Assembly (NCBI RefSeq): GCF_900129225.1
Contig: NZ_FQUG01000010.1
Location: 1-64,000 of the forward strand
Direction of reading: 5' to 3'
From: Schwartzia succinivorans DSM 10502
GTDB lineage: Bacteria; Bacillota; Negativicutes; Selenomonadales; Selenomonadaceae
Length of the DNA: 64,000 nt
Shown here: positions 7,092 to 14,722 of the stretch, one piece after another
How the letters are laid out: each line of letters begins with the position of its first letter
Position numbering within the stretch: position 1 is the first letter of the stretch
Program-made: the position numbers and the translations under genes
Notes under the pieces: generated by a model
Told to the model about the DNA's origin: nothing
The model's input: only the letters and a program-made list of their open reading frames with translations
The model's database searches: none

Positions 7092-8804
7092 ATGAAAAAC
7101 AATCGGTATCTCGAAGCCTTGGTCATTGGTGCGGTTATGTCGGGGGTAATGGGGGTAAGTACTCCGACCGGATTGGCGGCACCTGAGCTGCCGGACGTAG
7201 ACCGTCCGACAGCAGGAAGCTCTTACACTGAGTTGAGGGACAAAGAAGAAATCCGTCCGTCATCCAGAGAGGTGGATATTGAACTGCCTGAGGAGGAGCG
7301 CCCTGAGTTTAACGCACCGGATACACTGAAGGTGCAGGCAAATGGATTTACTGTCACCGGACAGGATATTTTCCGGGAGGACGAGCTTTTAAAGCTTCTT
7401 GAGGATAAGAAGGGAAAGCTCCTGACATTTAAGGAACTCCAGGAAGGGGCAGACCGTCTCACAAAGCATTTCCGGGATAAAGGATATCTTACGGCAAGAG
7501 TCTACCTGCCGGTTCAGAAAATTACAGGTGGTATCGTAGAGTACACTGTAACCGTGGGAAGACTTGGCGAAATCAAAATTGTAAATAATACATCAATCCA
7601 CGACAATGTTCTTAAGAGAGAATCAAGGGCATTGAAGCGGGGCGATTACATAAGAAAAGAAAAACTTGAGAGAGCAGTCTGGCTTATGTCGGATCTTGCC
7701 GGTGCCGATGCAAAGGCTACGCTTTCAAAGGGCAGCGAGGACGGCACGGTAGACCTTGTTGTCGAGCTGAATCCGCATACGGGCAAGCAGGGCTCACTTA
7801 CATTTGATAACTATGGAAACAGGTATACGGGCTATAAGGAAGCAATTTTTTCTTACAATCTGCTTAATCCGTTCCATGAGGGCGACCAGCTCGCTATTAC
7901 GGCATCTACCACAGGAAAGGGCCTGTTCAACGGCGGAGCGAATTATTCTGTACCGGCACTGACAGACGGATTGCGCCTCAGCGCGGGCTACAATGTTTTG
8001 CGATATGAGCTTGGCAAGGAATATGATTCCCTTGGCGCATACGGTACAGCGCACGTCCTGAATATCGGCTTTGATTATGCAATAAACCGCAGTCAGAGAA
8101 ACAATCTCTATTTCGGTCTGCACTACGAAGGAAACGAGCTTGATGACGTAGAGAAAAATTCGCTTCTGGGGCATTATGCCGACAAGCACAGCGATGCAGC
8201 TGTTCTTTCCATTTATGGTGATGAGCAGGACAAGTATGGCGTAACCTCCTGGAGAACAGAATACAAACATGGCTGGCTGGGCTTTAACAACGATATGACT
8301 CGTCAGATATATGAAAGATCCGGAGCTTTCGGAACGTTTAAGAAGCTCAAGCTGAACATAATCAGACGTCAGAATCTTAACAACCGTCTCTATGCACTCC
8401 TTTCATTAAGAGGACAGTATGCTTTCGATAATCTTGACAGCTCGGAGCATATTTCCCTTGGAGGAATCGCGGGTGTCCGTGCATATCCTCAGAGCGAGGC
8501 ATCGGGAGACATGGGATATCTGACAAGAGCAGAGCTTCGCTGGATGATTCCTACAGGAAAGCAAAGCCAGAGCTTCCAGACAGCGGTATATTTTGACCAT
8601 GGCGGAATCTGGTATGAGCGCAAAAATTCCCACGGAGAAAACAGACGCTCGCTGCAGGGCGCAGGCATAGGTGTCATCTGGTCGCAGAGAGATGAATGGT
8701 TCCTGCGCATGGATTACGCATGGCGCATCGGTGCAGAGAAGGCAACATCTGATACACACTTTGGAAGAGGTCACTTCTGGATTCAGGGTGGAATATTCTT
8801 CTAA
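7092..8804 (+). CDS. TpsB/ShlB/FhaC-family outer-membrane two-partner secretion transporter
   Basis: About 570 residues: signal peptide (to about residue 29, GLAAPE), a Pro/Glu/Asp-rich linker, POTRA-like domains (about 75-230; VQANGFTVTGQDIF..., KHFRDKGYLTARVYLP) and a 16-strand-type barrel to the C-terminus. The barrel contains the lid-loop signature LGGIAGVRAYPQSEASGD (VRGY-type motif) and ends in FF, as outer-membrane barrels do. TpsB proteins move one large partner across the outer membrane. ATG 7092 has GGGGA eight bases upstream; ATG 7086, two codons earlier, is also possible. No TpsA partner (haemagglutinin-domain exoprotein) lies beside it, so the cargo is unknown. Confidence 0.85.
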   Translation: MKNNRYLEALVIGAVMSGVMGVSTPTGLAAPELPDVDRPTAGSSYTELRDKEEIRPSSREVDIELPEEERPEFNAPDTLKVQANGFTVTGQDIFREDELLKLLEDKKGKLLTFKELQEGADRLTKHFRDKGYLTARVYLPVQKITGGIVEYTVTVGRLGEIKIVNNTSIHDNVLKRESRALKRGDYIRKEKLERAVWLMSDLAGADAKATLSKGSEDGTVDLVVELNPHTGKQGSLTFDNYGNRYTGYKEAIFSYNLLNPFHEGDQLAITASTTGKGLFNGGANYSVPALTDGLRLSAGYNVLRYELGKEYDSLGAYGTAHVLNIGFDYAINRSQRNNLYFGLHYEGNELDDVEKNSLLGHYADKHSDAAVLSIYGDEQDKYGVTSWRTEYKHGWLGFNNDMTRQIYERSGAFGTFKKLKLNIIRRQNLNNRLYALLSLRGQYAFDNLDSSEHISLGGIAGVRAYPQSEASGDMGYLTRAELRWMIPTGKQSQSFQTAVYFDHGGIWYERKNSHGENRRSLQGAGIGVIWSQRDEWFLRMDYAWRIGAEKATSDTHFGRGHFWIQGGIFF

Positions 8805-8825
8805 TAGAATAAATTATGACATTAC

Positions 8826-8862
8826 AAAACCGCGGAGGCAATCCTGCATCCGCGGTTTTCTT
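8826..8862 (+). terminator. Intrinsic terminator after TpsB
   Basis: Eleven-base stem AAAACCGCGGA / TCCGCGGTTTT with a 12-base loop. It could work in both directions. Confidence 0.85.
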
Positions 8863-8942
8863 ATGCGCTGGTTTTTACAGTGTAACTTAATTGCGTACAA
8901 TTTAGAACAAAATTGTGAAAAGTGTAAAGTTTTTTGAAAAAG

Positions 8943-8971
8943 TGTACATATTTACACACATGTGTTATAAT
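8943..8971 (+). promoter_or_regulatory. Promoter with embedded palindrome before the small HTH gene
   Basis: A perfect -10 (TATAAT, 8966-8971) and a weak -35 (TGTACA, 8943-8948) are separated by 17 bases. The spacer holds a perfect 10-base palindrome ACACATGTGT at 8956-8965, inside a larger TTTACA...TGTAAA arrangement. Several GTGTA half-sites lie upstream (GTGTAA near 8880, GTGTAAAG near 8925, GTGTAC at 8942). The layout fits an operator, possibly autoregulatory. Confidence 0.6.
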
Positions 8972-9010
8972 GTAAATGTCGTTTGAGATGAATGACACCA
9001 CTCTGCATGG

Positions 9011-9071
9011 CGGAGCACTCACTCCGACCGTGTAAAACCCGATGAAGACCGGAATGCCGGCGTATCGGAGT
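9011..9071 (+). other. Leader with mutually exclusive stems before the small HTH gene
   Basis: Three segments compete: CGGAG (9011-9015) can pair with the CTCCG in ACTCCGA (9021-9027), or ACTCCGA can pair completely with TCGGAGT (9065-9071), which sits just before the GGGGGG ribosome binding site. A CCGG-AATG-CCGG hairpin lies between. The arrangement resembles a translational switch; I do not recognise its class. Confidence 0.4.
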
Positions 9072-9091
9072 TCACTGCTGGGGGGATATTC

Positions 9092-9331
9092 ATGGCAATT
9101 CGTAACGTGGTAATGGATCGACGGGACAGTGCAGATTATCGAAATCATCTAAAACGAGGAGGCTTCCTGTCAGCCAGCTATTTGTCGATCAGTGGATTTG
9201 ATGCAAATAGGCTGAAGAAGCTCGCTCAACAGGGGAAGCTTGACGCTGTCCGCTGTGCTATCGGAAAGTCTATCCGGTGGTACTACTCGGAAAAGCAGGC
9301 TGAACTTGCGCATCTCCGGGGACTCGCTTAG
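9092..9331 (+). CDS. Small putative DNA-binding protein (MerR/excisionase-like helix-turn-helix)
   Basis: A 79-residue basic protein, preceded by GGGGGGAT seven bases before ATG 9092. Residues 24-70 (GFLSASYLSISGFDANRLKKLAQQGKLDAVRCAIGKSIRWYYSEKQA) read like the winged helix-turn-helix of small excisionase/MerR-type proteins, with a conserved-looking basic residue then YY segment at the wing. Nothing else is recognisable, and there is no effector domain. The palindrome in its own promoter suggests autoregulation. It is a stand-alone gene with its own promoter and terminator; there is no prophage around it. The function is unknown. Confidence 0.6.
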   Translation: MAIRNVVMDRRDSADYRNHLKRGGFLSASYLSISGFDANRLKKLAQQGKLDAVRCAIGKSIRWYYSEKQAELAHLRGLA

Positions 9332-9362
9332 CGGGCCTCACATCTATTGTCTTTGGACGCTT

Positions 9363-9393
9363 CTGCCGTACCTTTTGGTGCGGCAGTTTTTTT
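9363..9393 (+). terminator. Intrinsic terminator after small HTH gene
   Basis: Ten-base stem CTGCCGTACC / GGTGCGGCAG (one G-T pair), TTTT loop, then seven T. Confidence 0.92.
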
Positions 9394-9479
9394 CTGTCAA
9401 TTCAGAGATGTTTCAGAGTTTATTTGGATAATGAGATGCGGACGATTAAAAATCTTTTTAGATAAAGGCGGTAAAAATT

Positions 9480-10640
9480 GTGTGGTTTTTCTGGATGCTT
9501 GTCCTTATTGTGCTTTTTACAGTAGCTGCGCTGGCGTGGTGGGGAATCGGCATAACTGTTCCTGAGAATGCGCGTAAAACTGTCCGGGGTATTCTGGTGT
9601 TGTTCGACGTGGTGTCGGTGCTGCTGCTTATGGCAGGACGTCATCTTTTGTGGATGACAGAGCCCGTTCTTAAATACGGAATGCTGGTGTTGACAGCAGT
9701 ATGGATGGCGGAGCTTTTCTTTGGATTATTTGCTCTTTTTGCACGTCCGATTTATAAGTTAATATATAATGAAGGAAAACATTCAAAAAATATACCTAAG
9801 GACCCTGAGAGGCGACGTTTTCTAAAGGGCGCGGCAATTTTGCCGATAGCTGCCGCCGCAGGCGCAGGCTATGGTACCTTTTCTGAGCGGACAAAGACAG
9901 TCGTGCGGGAATTTGACGTGCCTGTTGATGGGCTTGGACCGAAGGCAGACGGCTTTCGCATAGCACAGCTGAGCGATGTTCATCTCGGCCTCTTTTACTC
10001 CCTGGAGGATTTGAAAAAGCTGATGGAGCAGGCTGCGGCAACCAAGGCGGATGCCCTTGTTATCACCGGAGACCTTTTTGATGACGATGACATAAATGAA
10101 AAAGCTGCGGAGCTGATAGACAGCTTCTGCGGAAGCTTTGCACACGGTATATGGTTCTGCTACGGAAATCATGAATATTTTAGAAACATCAGCCGTACGA
10201 GGAAGGCACTTGGCAAAACAAAAATTCATGTACTGGTAAACGACAGCGCAAGGATTTTGACTGATACGAGGCCGATTTATTTCTGCGGAGCGGATTATCC
10301 TAGATTCCGCCCGAGATTCAAGGAGCTTGAAGAGGGCTTCATGAAGGAAACAATGAAGGGAGTCCCCAAGGAAGCGGTTACTGTCCTTCTTGCACATCAT
10401 CCCGATTTTATTGATGATGCTTCAGAGTATGATGTGACGCTTGCTCTGACCGGTCACACCCACGGAGGGCAGCTGGGGCTTTTCGGTGTTCCTGTCGTCC
10501 CTCCTGTTTTCAAATATTTGCGTGGAAAGTATATAGTAGGTAGAACCTTTGGATACGTTCACTGTGGAAACGGAAGCTGGTTTCCTTTCAGATTCGGCTG
10601 TCCGCCCGAAATACCAGTGTTTAGACTGACCTCAGCCTGA
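9480..10640 (+). CDS. Membrane-anchored metallophosphoesterase (YkuE/YaeI-like)
   Basis: A 386-residue protein with three hydrophobic segments in the first 105 residues, a hydrophobic stretch preceded by RRRFLKGAA (about 113-135), then a calcineurin-like phosphoesterase domain. All five metal-site motifs are visible: LSDVHLG, GDLFDD, GNHE, LLAHHP and TGHTHGG. Related enzymes act on lipid-linked phosphates or UDP-sugar lipids at the membrane; the substrate here is unknown. The start is a GTG at 9480 with AGGCGG upstream. The RRxFLK motif followed by an Ala-rich hydrophobic stretch looks like a Tat signal but lies internally, after the membrane helices. Confidence 0.85.
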   Translation: MWFFWMLVLIVLFTVAALAWWGIGITVPENARKTVRGILVLFDVVSVLLLMAGRHLLWMTEPVLKYGMLVLTAVWMAELFFGLFALFARPIYKLIYNEGKHSKNIPKDPERRRFLKGAAILPIAAAAGAGYGTFSERTKTVVREFDVPVDGLGPKADGFRIAQLSDVHLGLFYSLEDLKKLMEQAAATKADALVITGDLFDDDDINEKAAELIDSFCGSFAHGIWFCYGNHEYFRNISRTRKALGKTKIHVLVNDSARILTDTRPIYFCGADYPRFRPRFKELEEGFMKETMKGVPKEAVTVLLAHHPDFIDDASEYDVTLALTGHTHGGQLGLFGVPVVPPVFKYLRGKYIVGRTFGYVHCGNGSWFPFRFGCPPEIPVFRLTSA

Positions 10641-10659
10641 GTGGCTGAGGTCCTTTTTT
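10628..10659 (+). terminator. Intrinsic terminator overlapping the metallophosphoesterase stop
   Basis: Perfect ten-base stem GACCTCAGCC / GGCTGAGGTC with the TGA stop codon in the loop, then CTTTTTT. Confidence 0.93.
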
Positions 10660-10773
10660 ACTTCATGGATACTACAAAAGTCATGTATGAATGAGGTGTG
10701 ATTTGTTGCAGTGTTAATATAATCACAGGGAAAGGTGAAAAAATACAGTATTCAAAATAGGCCTATATACCTA

Positions 10774-10800
10774 TACACTATATAACAGTTATATAGTGTA
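10774..10800. repeat. 27-base perfect palindrome upstream of the cobalamin riboswitch
   Basis: TACACTATATAAC, one central base, GTTATATAGTGTA. The half-sequence TACACTATA recurs at 10804-10812, and a second inverted repeat AATTTAGG / CCTAAATT follows at 10818-10841. The AT-rich perfect dyad just upstream of a riboswitch-controlled metal-type transporter suggests an operator for an additional regulator. Confidence 0.75.
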
Positions 10801-10853
10801 TCCTACACTATAGATTAAATTTAGGTGAGTGTGCCTAAATTCATATGATGAAC

Positions 10854-11010
10854 GTTATGAGTGCCCAAGTTAGTTTGGTGGGGAAAAGGAAAGCAGGTGC
10901 GATTCCTGCGCTGTCCCGCAACTGTAAGGACACTATCGGCTCGGTTCTTTACCAGCAGCAGCGGAGGATGAAGAGTGGAAAGTGTCCAAGTCAGAAAGCC
11001 TGCTCATAAC
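10854..11010 (+). promoter_or_regulatory. Cobalamin (adenosylcobalamin) riboswitch aptamer
   Basis: The B12 box and its neighbours are clear: GGTGGGGAAAAGG, GCAGGTGCGATTCCTGCGC and GCTGTCCCGCAACTGTAAG (about 10885-10930), then AAGTCAGAAAGCCTGC near the 3' end. The closing P1 stem is GTTATGAG (10854-10861) with CTCATAAC (11003-11010). It should lower expression of the downstream transporter when cobalamin is abundant. A terminator-like hairpin follows at 11092-11132, so control is probably by transcription termination. Confidence 0.93.
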
Positions 11011-11091
11011 AAGATCCATTGGTTGACTCACGGTTGATGAGGAGATGGGTGGCTTGTGTTTTTTTTGCCTTTTTTAAAAAACACGGCGCTG

Positions 11092-11132
11092 CTCTGAATC
11101 AGCTATGAAAGGATGGGTTCAGAGTATTTTTA
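11092..11132 (+). terminator. Candidate riboswitch expression-platform terminator
   Basis: Stem CTCTGAA / TTCAGAG (11092-11098, 11118-11124) followed by TATTTTTATT, ending a few bases before the ribosome binding site of the first ABC gene. A competing GTGTTTTTT/AAAAAACAC hairpin lies just upstream at about 11056-11083. Confidence 0.55.
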
Positions 11133-11150
11133 TTGTAGGAGGAGAAAATT

Positions 11151-12095
11151 TTGGGTAGAAAAGAACTGCTGCACAGGCTCGGGCAGATGTTAGTTACCCT
11201 CATCGGTGTAACTATTCTTACCTTCGGGCTTACGTATATCGCACCGGGCGATGCCGTTGATGCGATTTTGGAGACAGGTGATACTCTGGTATCTGCAGAG
11301 GTAGTTGAACAGACACGTCATGAGCTTGGACTTGATCAGCCGTTTCACATTCAGTATTTGAACTGGCTGACGGGACTTCTTCACGGTGACATGGGTATTT
11401 CATATTCGGCTAAGATGCCGGTTGTTGACCGCATGCTGCTGGGAGCGCCGGGAACCCTTGCTCTCACGGGAATAGCTATCGTGATGATGCTTGTTGTTTC
11501 AGTACCGGCAGGTATCGCGGCTGCAGTATACCGCAATTCTTTTATCGATTATCTTTCAAGAGTACTTTCGTTCCTCGGAGTTTCAATGCCGAGCTTCTGG
11601 GTAGGCCTTCTTATGCTTTACATCTTCGGATTGAAGCTGGGTATGTTCCCGATTTCCGGCGGCGAAGTGGATTTGAGGCACATGGTTCTGCCGGCGGCTA
11701 CACTGTCTGTCGTAATGATTTCGAAATTCACGCGTCAGGTTCGTACGGCTGTCCTGGAGGAGCTTGGCAAGGATTACGTTACGGGCGCACAGGCCCGCGG
11801 TATCCCAATGAACAAGATTCTCTGGCATCATGTTCTGCCGAACGCCTGCCTGCCGCTTGTTACGCTTCTGGGTACATATATCGGATGGCTTCTTGGCGGT
11901 GTCGCTGTCGTAGAGATGGTATTCGCATGGCCGGGCCTTGGCTTCATGGCTGTCCGTGCTATTATGACACGTGATTTCCCGCTGCTCATGGGATTTGTCC
12001 TTTGGATTGCTATAGCGTACATGGTCATCAACCTTATAGTTGATGCTTCATATTACATCCTGAATCCGCGTTTGAAGAAGAGGGGGGGAGAATAA
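11151..12095 (+). CDS. ABC transporter permease, NikB/DppB type
   Basis: A 314-residue inner-membrane permease of the nickel/dipeptide/oligopeptide class, with about six membrane helices: helix at 12-30 (VTLIGVTILTFGLTYIAPG), a periplasmic loop ending HGDMGISYSAKMPV, and the cytoplasmic coupling motif DYVTGAQARGIPMNKILWHHVLPNA (EAA loop). The start is TTG 11151 behind GTAGGAGGAG. First gene of a five-gene ABC operon under the cobalamin riboswitch. B12 control argues for cobalt, nickel or a corrinoid-related substrate rather than peptides, but the permease alone does not decide this. Confidence 0.88.
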   Translation: MGRKELLHRLGQMLVTLIGVTILTFGLTYIAPGDAVDAILETGDTLVSAEVVEQTRHELGLDQPFHIQYLNWLTGLLHGDMGISYSAKMPVVDRMLLGAPGTLALTGIAIVMMLVVSVPAGIAAAVYRNSFIDYLSRVLSFLGVSMPSFWVGLLMLYIFGLKLGMFPISGGEVDLRHMVLPAATLSVVMISKFTRQVRTAVLEELGKDYVTGAQARGIPMNKILWHHVLPNACLPLVTLLGTYIGWLLGGVAVVEMVFAWPGLGFMAVRAIMTRDFPLLMGFVLWIAIAYMVINLIVDASYYILNPRLKKRGGE

Positions 12096-12096
12096 G

Positions 12097-12918
12097 TTGA
12101 AGTTTTTTAAGGACGAAAAGATGATGTTCCGCTTCTTCAGCGGAGTCATTCTGTTTATCGTTTTTGTGGCAGTGTTCGGCCCGTTTTTGTGCAGCGCCGA
12201 TCCGTATGCCTCCAATATGACAGAGTCCATGCTCCCACCCTCTGCACAGCACTGGTTCGGTACTGACAAGCTGGGACGTGACTGCTTCACGCGAATCATC
12301 TATGGCGCGCGTGTATCACTGTCAATGACGCTTGTTACAGTGCTTTTGATGTCATGCATTGGTACTCTTATCGGAATCATTGCAGGATACTGCGGAGGCA
12401 AGGTTGATACCTTCCTTATGCGTATTACTGATATGATGATGGCTTTCCCGGGTATCGTGCTCGCTATTGCCATTGCCGGTGTTCTCGGCGGAAGCGTCGT
12501 GAATACGGTACTGGCTCTTGCGGTCGTCGGCTGGACGAAGTACGCACGACTTGGCCGAAGCCTCACATTAAAGCTGGTGCAGAGTGAATTTATCCAGGCA
12601 GCGGTTACGAACGGTACAAAACCCTTCGCGCTGCTTCACAGGCACATTGTTCCGAACATCATGCAGATGGTTATCGTAACAGGCGCTATGGATATCGGTT
12701 CGATGATCATGGAGATTGCAGGTCTTTCGTTCCTCGGATTCGGCGCACAGCCGCCGACAGCTGAGTGGGGTCTCATGCTGAATGAAGGACGTCAGGTCAT
12801 GCAGATGGCTCCGTGGGCTATGATTTTCCCGGGTCTTGCAATTCTCTTTGTCGTTTCATCCTTCAATCTTTGGGGTGACAGCTTGAGAGACCTTATGGAT
12901 CCGTCGCGTTCTCATTGA
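12097..12918 (+). CDS. ABC transporter permease, NikC/DppC type
   Basis: A 273-residue second permease, starting from TTG 12097, one base after the previous stop, with GGGGGGGAG upstream. It has the DppC/NikC N-terminal helix, the segment HWFGTDKLGRDCFTRIIYGARVSL, and the EAA-type loop EFIQAAVTNGTKPFALLHRHIVPN. It pairs with the upstream permease to form the translocation pore. A small hairpin TGAACC-TATT-GGTTCA follows at 12931-12946, before the binding-protein gene, and could adjust relative expression within the operon. Confidence 0.88.
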   Translation: MKFFKDEKMMFRFFSGVILFIVFVAVFGPFLCSADPYASNMTESMLPPSAQHWFGTDKLGRDCFTRIIYGARVSLSMTLVTVLLMSCIGTLIGIIAGYCGGKVDTFLMRITDMMMAFPGIVLAIAIAGVLGGSVVNTVLALAVVGWTKYARLGRSLTLKLVQSEFIQAAVTNGTKPFALLHRHIVPNIMQMVIVTGAMDIGSMIMEIAGLSFLGFGAQPPTAEWGLMLNEGRQVMQMAPWAMIFPGLAILFVVSSFNLWGDSLRDLMDPSRSH

Positions 12919-13009
12919 TTTGAACCGTCGTGAACCTATTGGTTCATGAAATGTAAGTAAGGCAACACTATGTTTTATATTCATATACATTGAAAGAGAG
13001 GTACTTACA

Positions 13010-14602
13010 ATGGAATTAAGCAACAAAGTTAAAAAAAGTGTTATGGCAGGTATGGCTGTCACTATGGCAGCAACGATGCTCGTCGGCTGCGGCGGCGGAG
13101 ACAAAGGCGGCGCTAAGGGCGATTCCAAAGTCCTGAAGGTCGGTGTTACGAACTTCGCTGATACGCTTGAGCCTACGCAGAACTTCTTCGCATGGGTTGT
13201 TATGCGTTACGGCATGGGTGAGACGCTTGCAAAATTCGACGAGAAAATGAACGCTAAACCGTGGCTGGCTGAGAGCTGGAAAATCGCAGACGACCATCTG
13301 ACATGGACATTCAAAATCCGTGACAACGTCAAATTCTCCAACGGCAAGCCGCTGACGGCTGAGGCTGTTAAACAGTCCATCGAGCGCGTATTCGCAAAAC
13401 AGAACCGCGCTAAGACATTCTTCGAATATGAGAGCATTGAGGCAAAGGGCCAGGAACTCATCATCAAGACGAAGAAACCTGTACCGAATCTCCCAGGCCA
13501 GCTGGCAGATCCGCTGTGGTTGATTGTTGATGTTTCCGCTGAGAAGGAAGGCCGTGACTTTGCAAAACAGGGTCCTATCTGCACAGGCCCGTATGTATGC
13601 GAGAGCTTCACGCGTGATAAATGCGTCCTGACTAAGAACCCGAACTACTGGGACGGCGAGGTTCCGTACGAGAAGGTTGAGGTTCCGTCCATCGATGATC
13701 CGAATACCCGTGCTATGGCACTCCAGTCCGGCGAAGTCGATATGGCTGTTAACATCGCTGCAGGCGATATCGGACTTTTCCGTAACAACGACAAATTCCA
13801 TGTTGATGAGATTGCTTCCCTGCGTACAGTTCTTGCACGTATTAACCAGAAGCCGGATCATATCCTCAGCGACAAAAAGGTTCGCGATGCATTCATCAGC
13901 GCTTGCGACCGCAAGAACTACAACGAGGTTCTTCTCAAAGGCACATTCAAGGAAGGCTCCGCACCGGTTCCGCCGTCCCTGGACTATGGCTTTGACCAGC
14001 TGAAGGATCCGAACAAATACAACGTTGAGCGCGCTAACAAGCTCCTCGATGAGGCAGGCTGGAAGGATACAAACGGCGACGGTATCCGTGATAAAGACGG
14101 CAAGCCGCTGACACTTGACTTTGTTGTTTACAACAGCCGTGCAGAGCTTCCGCTCTATGCAGAGGCTGTCCAGGCTGATGCTAAGAAGGTTGGCATTGAT
14201 GTCAAGGTTAAATCCGTTGACTACAATATCATCGATAAGATGGGTATCAACGGCGAGTTTGACCTCCTGATTTCCAACATCACGACGGCTGCTACGGGTG
14301 ACCCGCAGTCCTATCTGAATCAGTACTGGCACTCCAATATTGACGGCTCCAACCCGCAGAACGGCTCCGGCTACAGCAATCCGGAAGTTGATGCTAAGCT
14401 GGATGCTCTGAACTCCGAGTTTGATAAGGATAAACGCCGTCAGCTTATCATCGAAATCCAGCAGATTTACCTCAATGATGCTGCAGGTCTCTTCCTCGGA
14501 TATCCGTACACGAACATCGTATCCTCGAAGAAGATCACAAATGCTATCATGCATCCGGCAGATTACTACTGGATCACGAAGGATATCAAACCGGCTAAAT
14601 AA
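13010..14602 (+). CDS. Extracytoplasmic solute-binding lipoprotein, family 5 (NikA/DppA-like)
   Basis: A 530-residue SBP_bac_5 protein with a lipoprotein signal (residues 1-26, TMLVGC, Cys27) and a Gly/Lys-rich linker. It has typical family segments: LAESWKIADDHLTWTFKIRDNVKFSNGKPLTAEAVKQSIERV, GTGPYV-like CTGPYVCESF, and KLLDEAGWKDTNGDGIRDKDGKPL. It captures the ligand for the two permeases. Codon use is strongly biased towards a few codons, more than in neighbouring genes, suggesting high expression. The family includes nickel- and metallophore-binding proteins as well as peptide binders. The B12 riboswitch points to cobalt/nickel or their chelates; the metal-ligand residues cannot be assigned by reading. 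Confidence 0.88.
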   Translation: MELSNKVKKSVMAGMAVTMAATMLVGCGGGDKGGAKGDSKVLKVGVTNFADTLEPTQNFFAWVVMRYGMGETLAKFDEKMNAKPWLAESWKIADDHLTWTFKIRDNVKFSNGKPLTAEAVKQSIERVFAKQNRAKTFFEYESIEAKGQELIIKTKKPVPNLPGQLADPLWLIVDVSAEKEGRDFAKQGPICTGPYVCESFTRDKCVLTKNPNYWDGEVPYEKVEVPSIDDPNTRAMALQSGEVDMAVNIAAGDIGLFRNNDKFHVDEIASLRTVLARINQKPDHILSDKKVRDAFISACDRKNYNEVLLKGTFKEGSAPVPPSLDYGFDQLKDPNKYNVERANKLLDEAGWKDTNGDGIRDKDGKPLTLDFVVYNSRAELPLYAEAVQADAKKVGIDVKVKSVDYNIIDKMGINGEFDLLISNITTAATGDPQSYLNQYWHSNIDGSNPQNGSGYSNPEVDAKLDALNSEFDKDKRRQLIIEIQQIYLNDAAGLFLGYPYTNIVSSKKITNAIMHPADYYWITKDIKPAK

Positions 14603-14631
14603 TTCAGCCGAAGGGTATCTGACCTGTCTTT

Positions 14632-14703
14632 AAGGGGCAGGGAATCCCAGATTATCATAAGAAAGACCCGGACGGGCGGCGGGGAGGTCTCCGCTGCCCC
14701 TTT
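14632..14703 (+). other. Intercistronic hairpin in the ABC operon
   Basis: The 120 bases between the binding-protein gene and the first ATPase contain a long-range stem AAGGGGCAG (14632-14640) / CTGCCCCTTT (14694-14703). Such hairpins after a binding-protein gene often terminate partly or protect the upstream mRNA, so that binding protein exceeds ATPase. Confidence 0.5.
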
Positions 14704-14722
14704 CGGGATAAAGGAGAAGTAT

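Noticed and set aside
13016-14554. 512-codon minus-strand frame opposite the solute-binding protein
   Set aside because: Antisense shadow of a high-bias gene; no start signals and no recognisable protein features.
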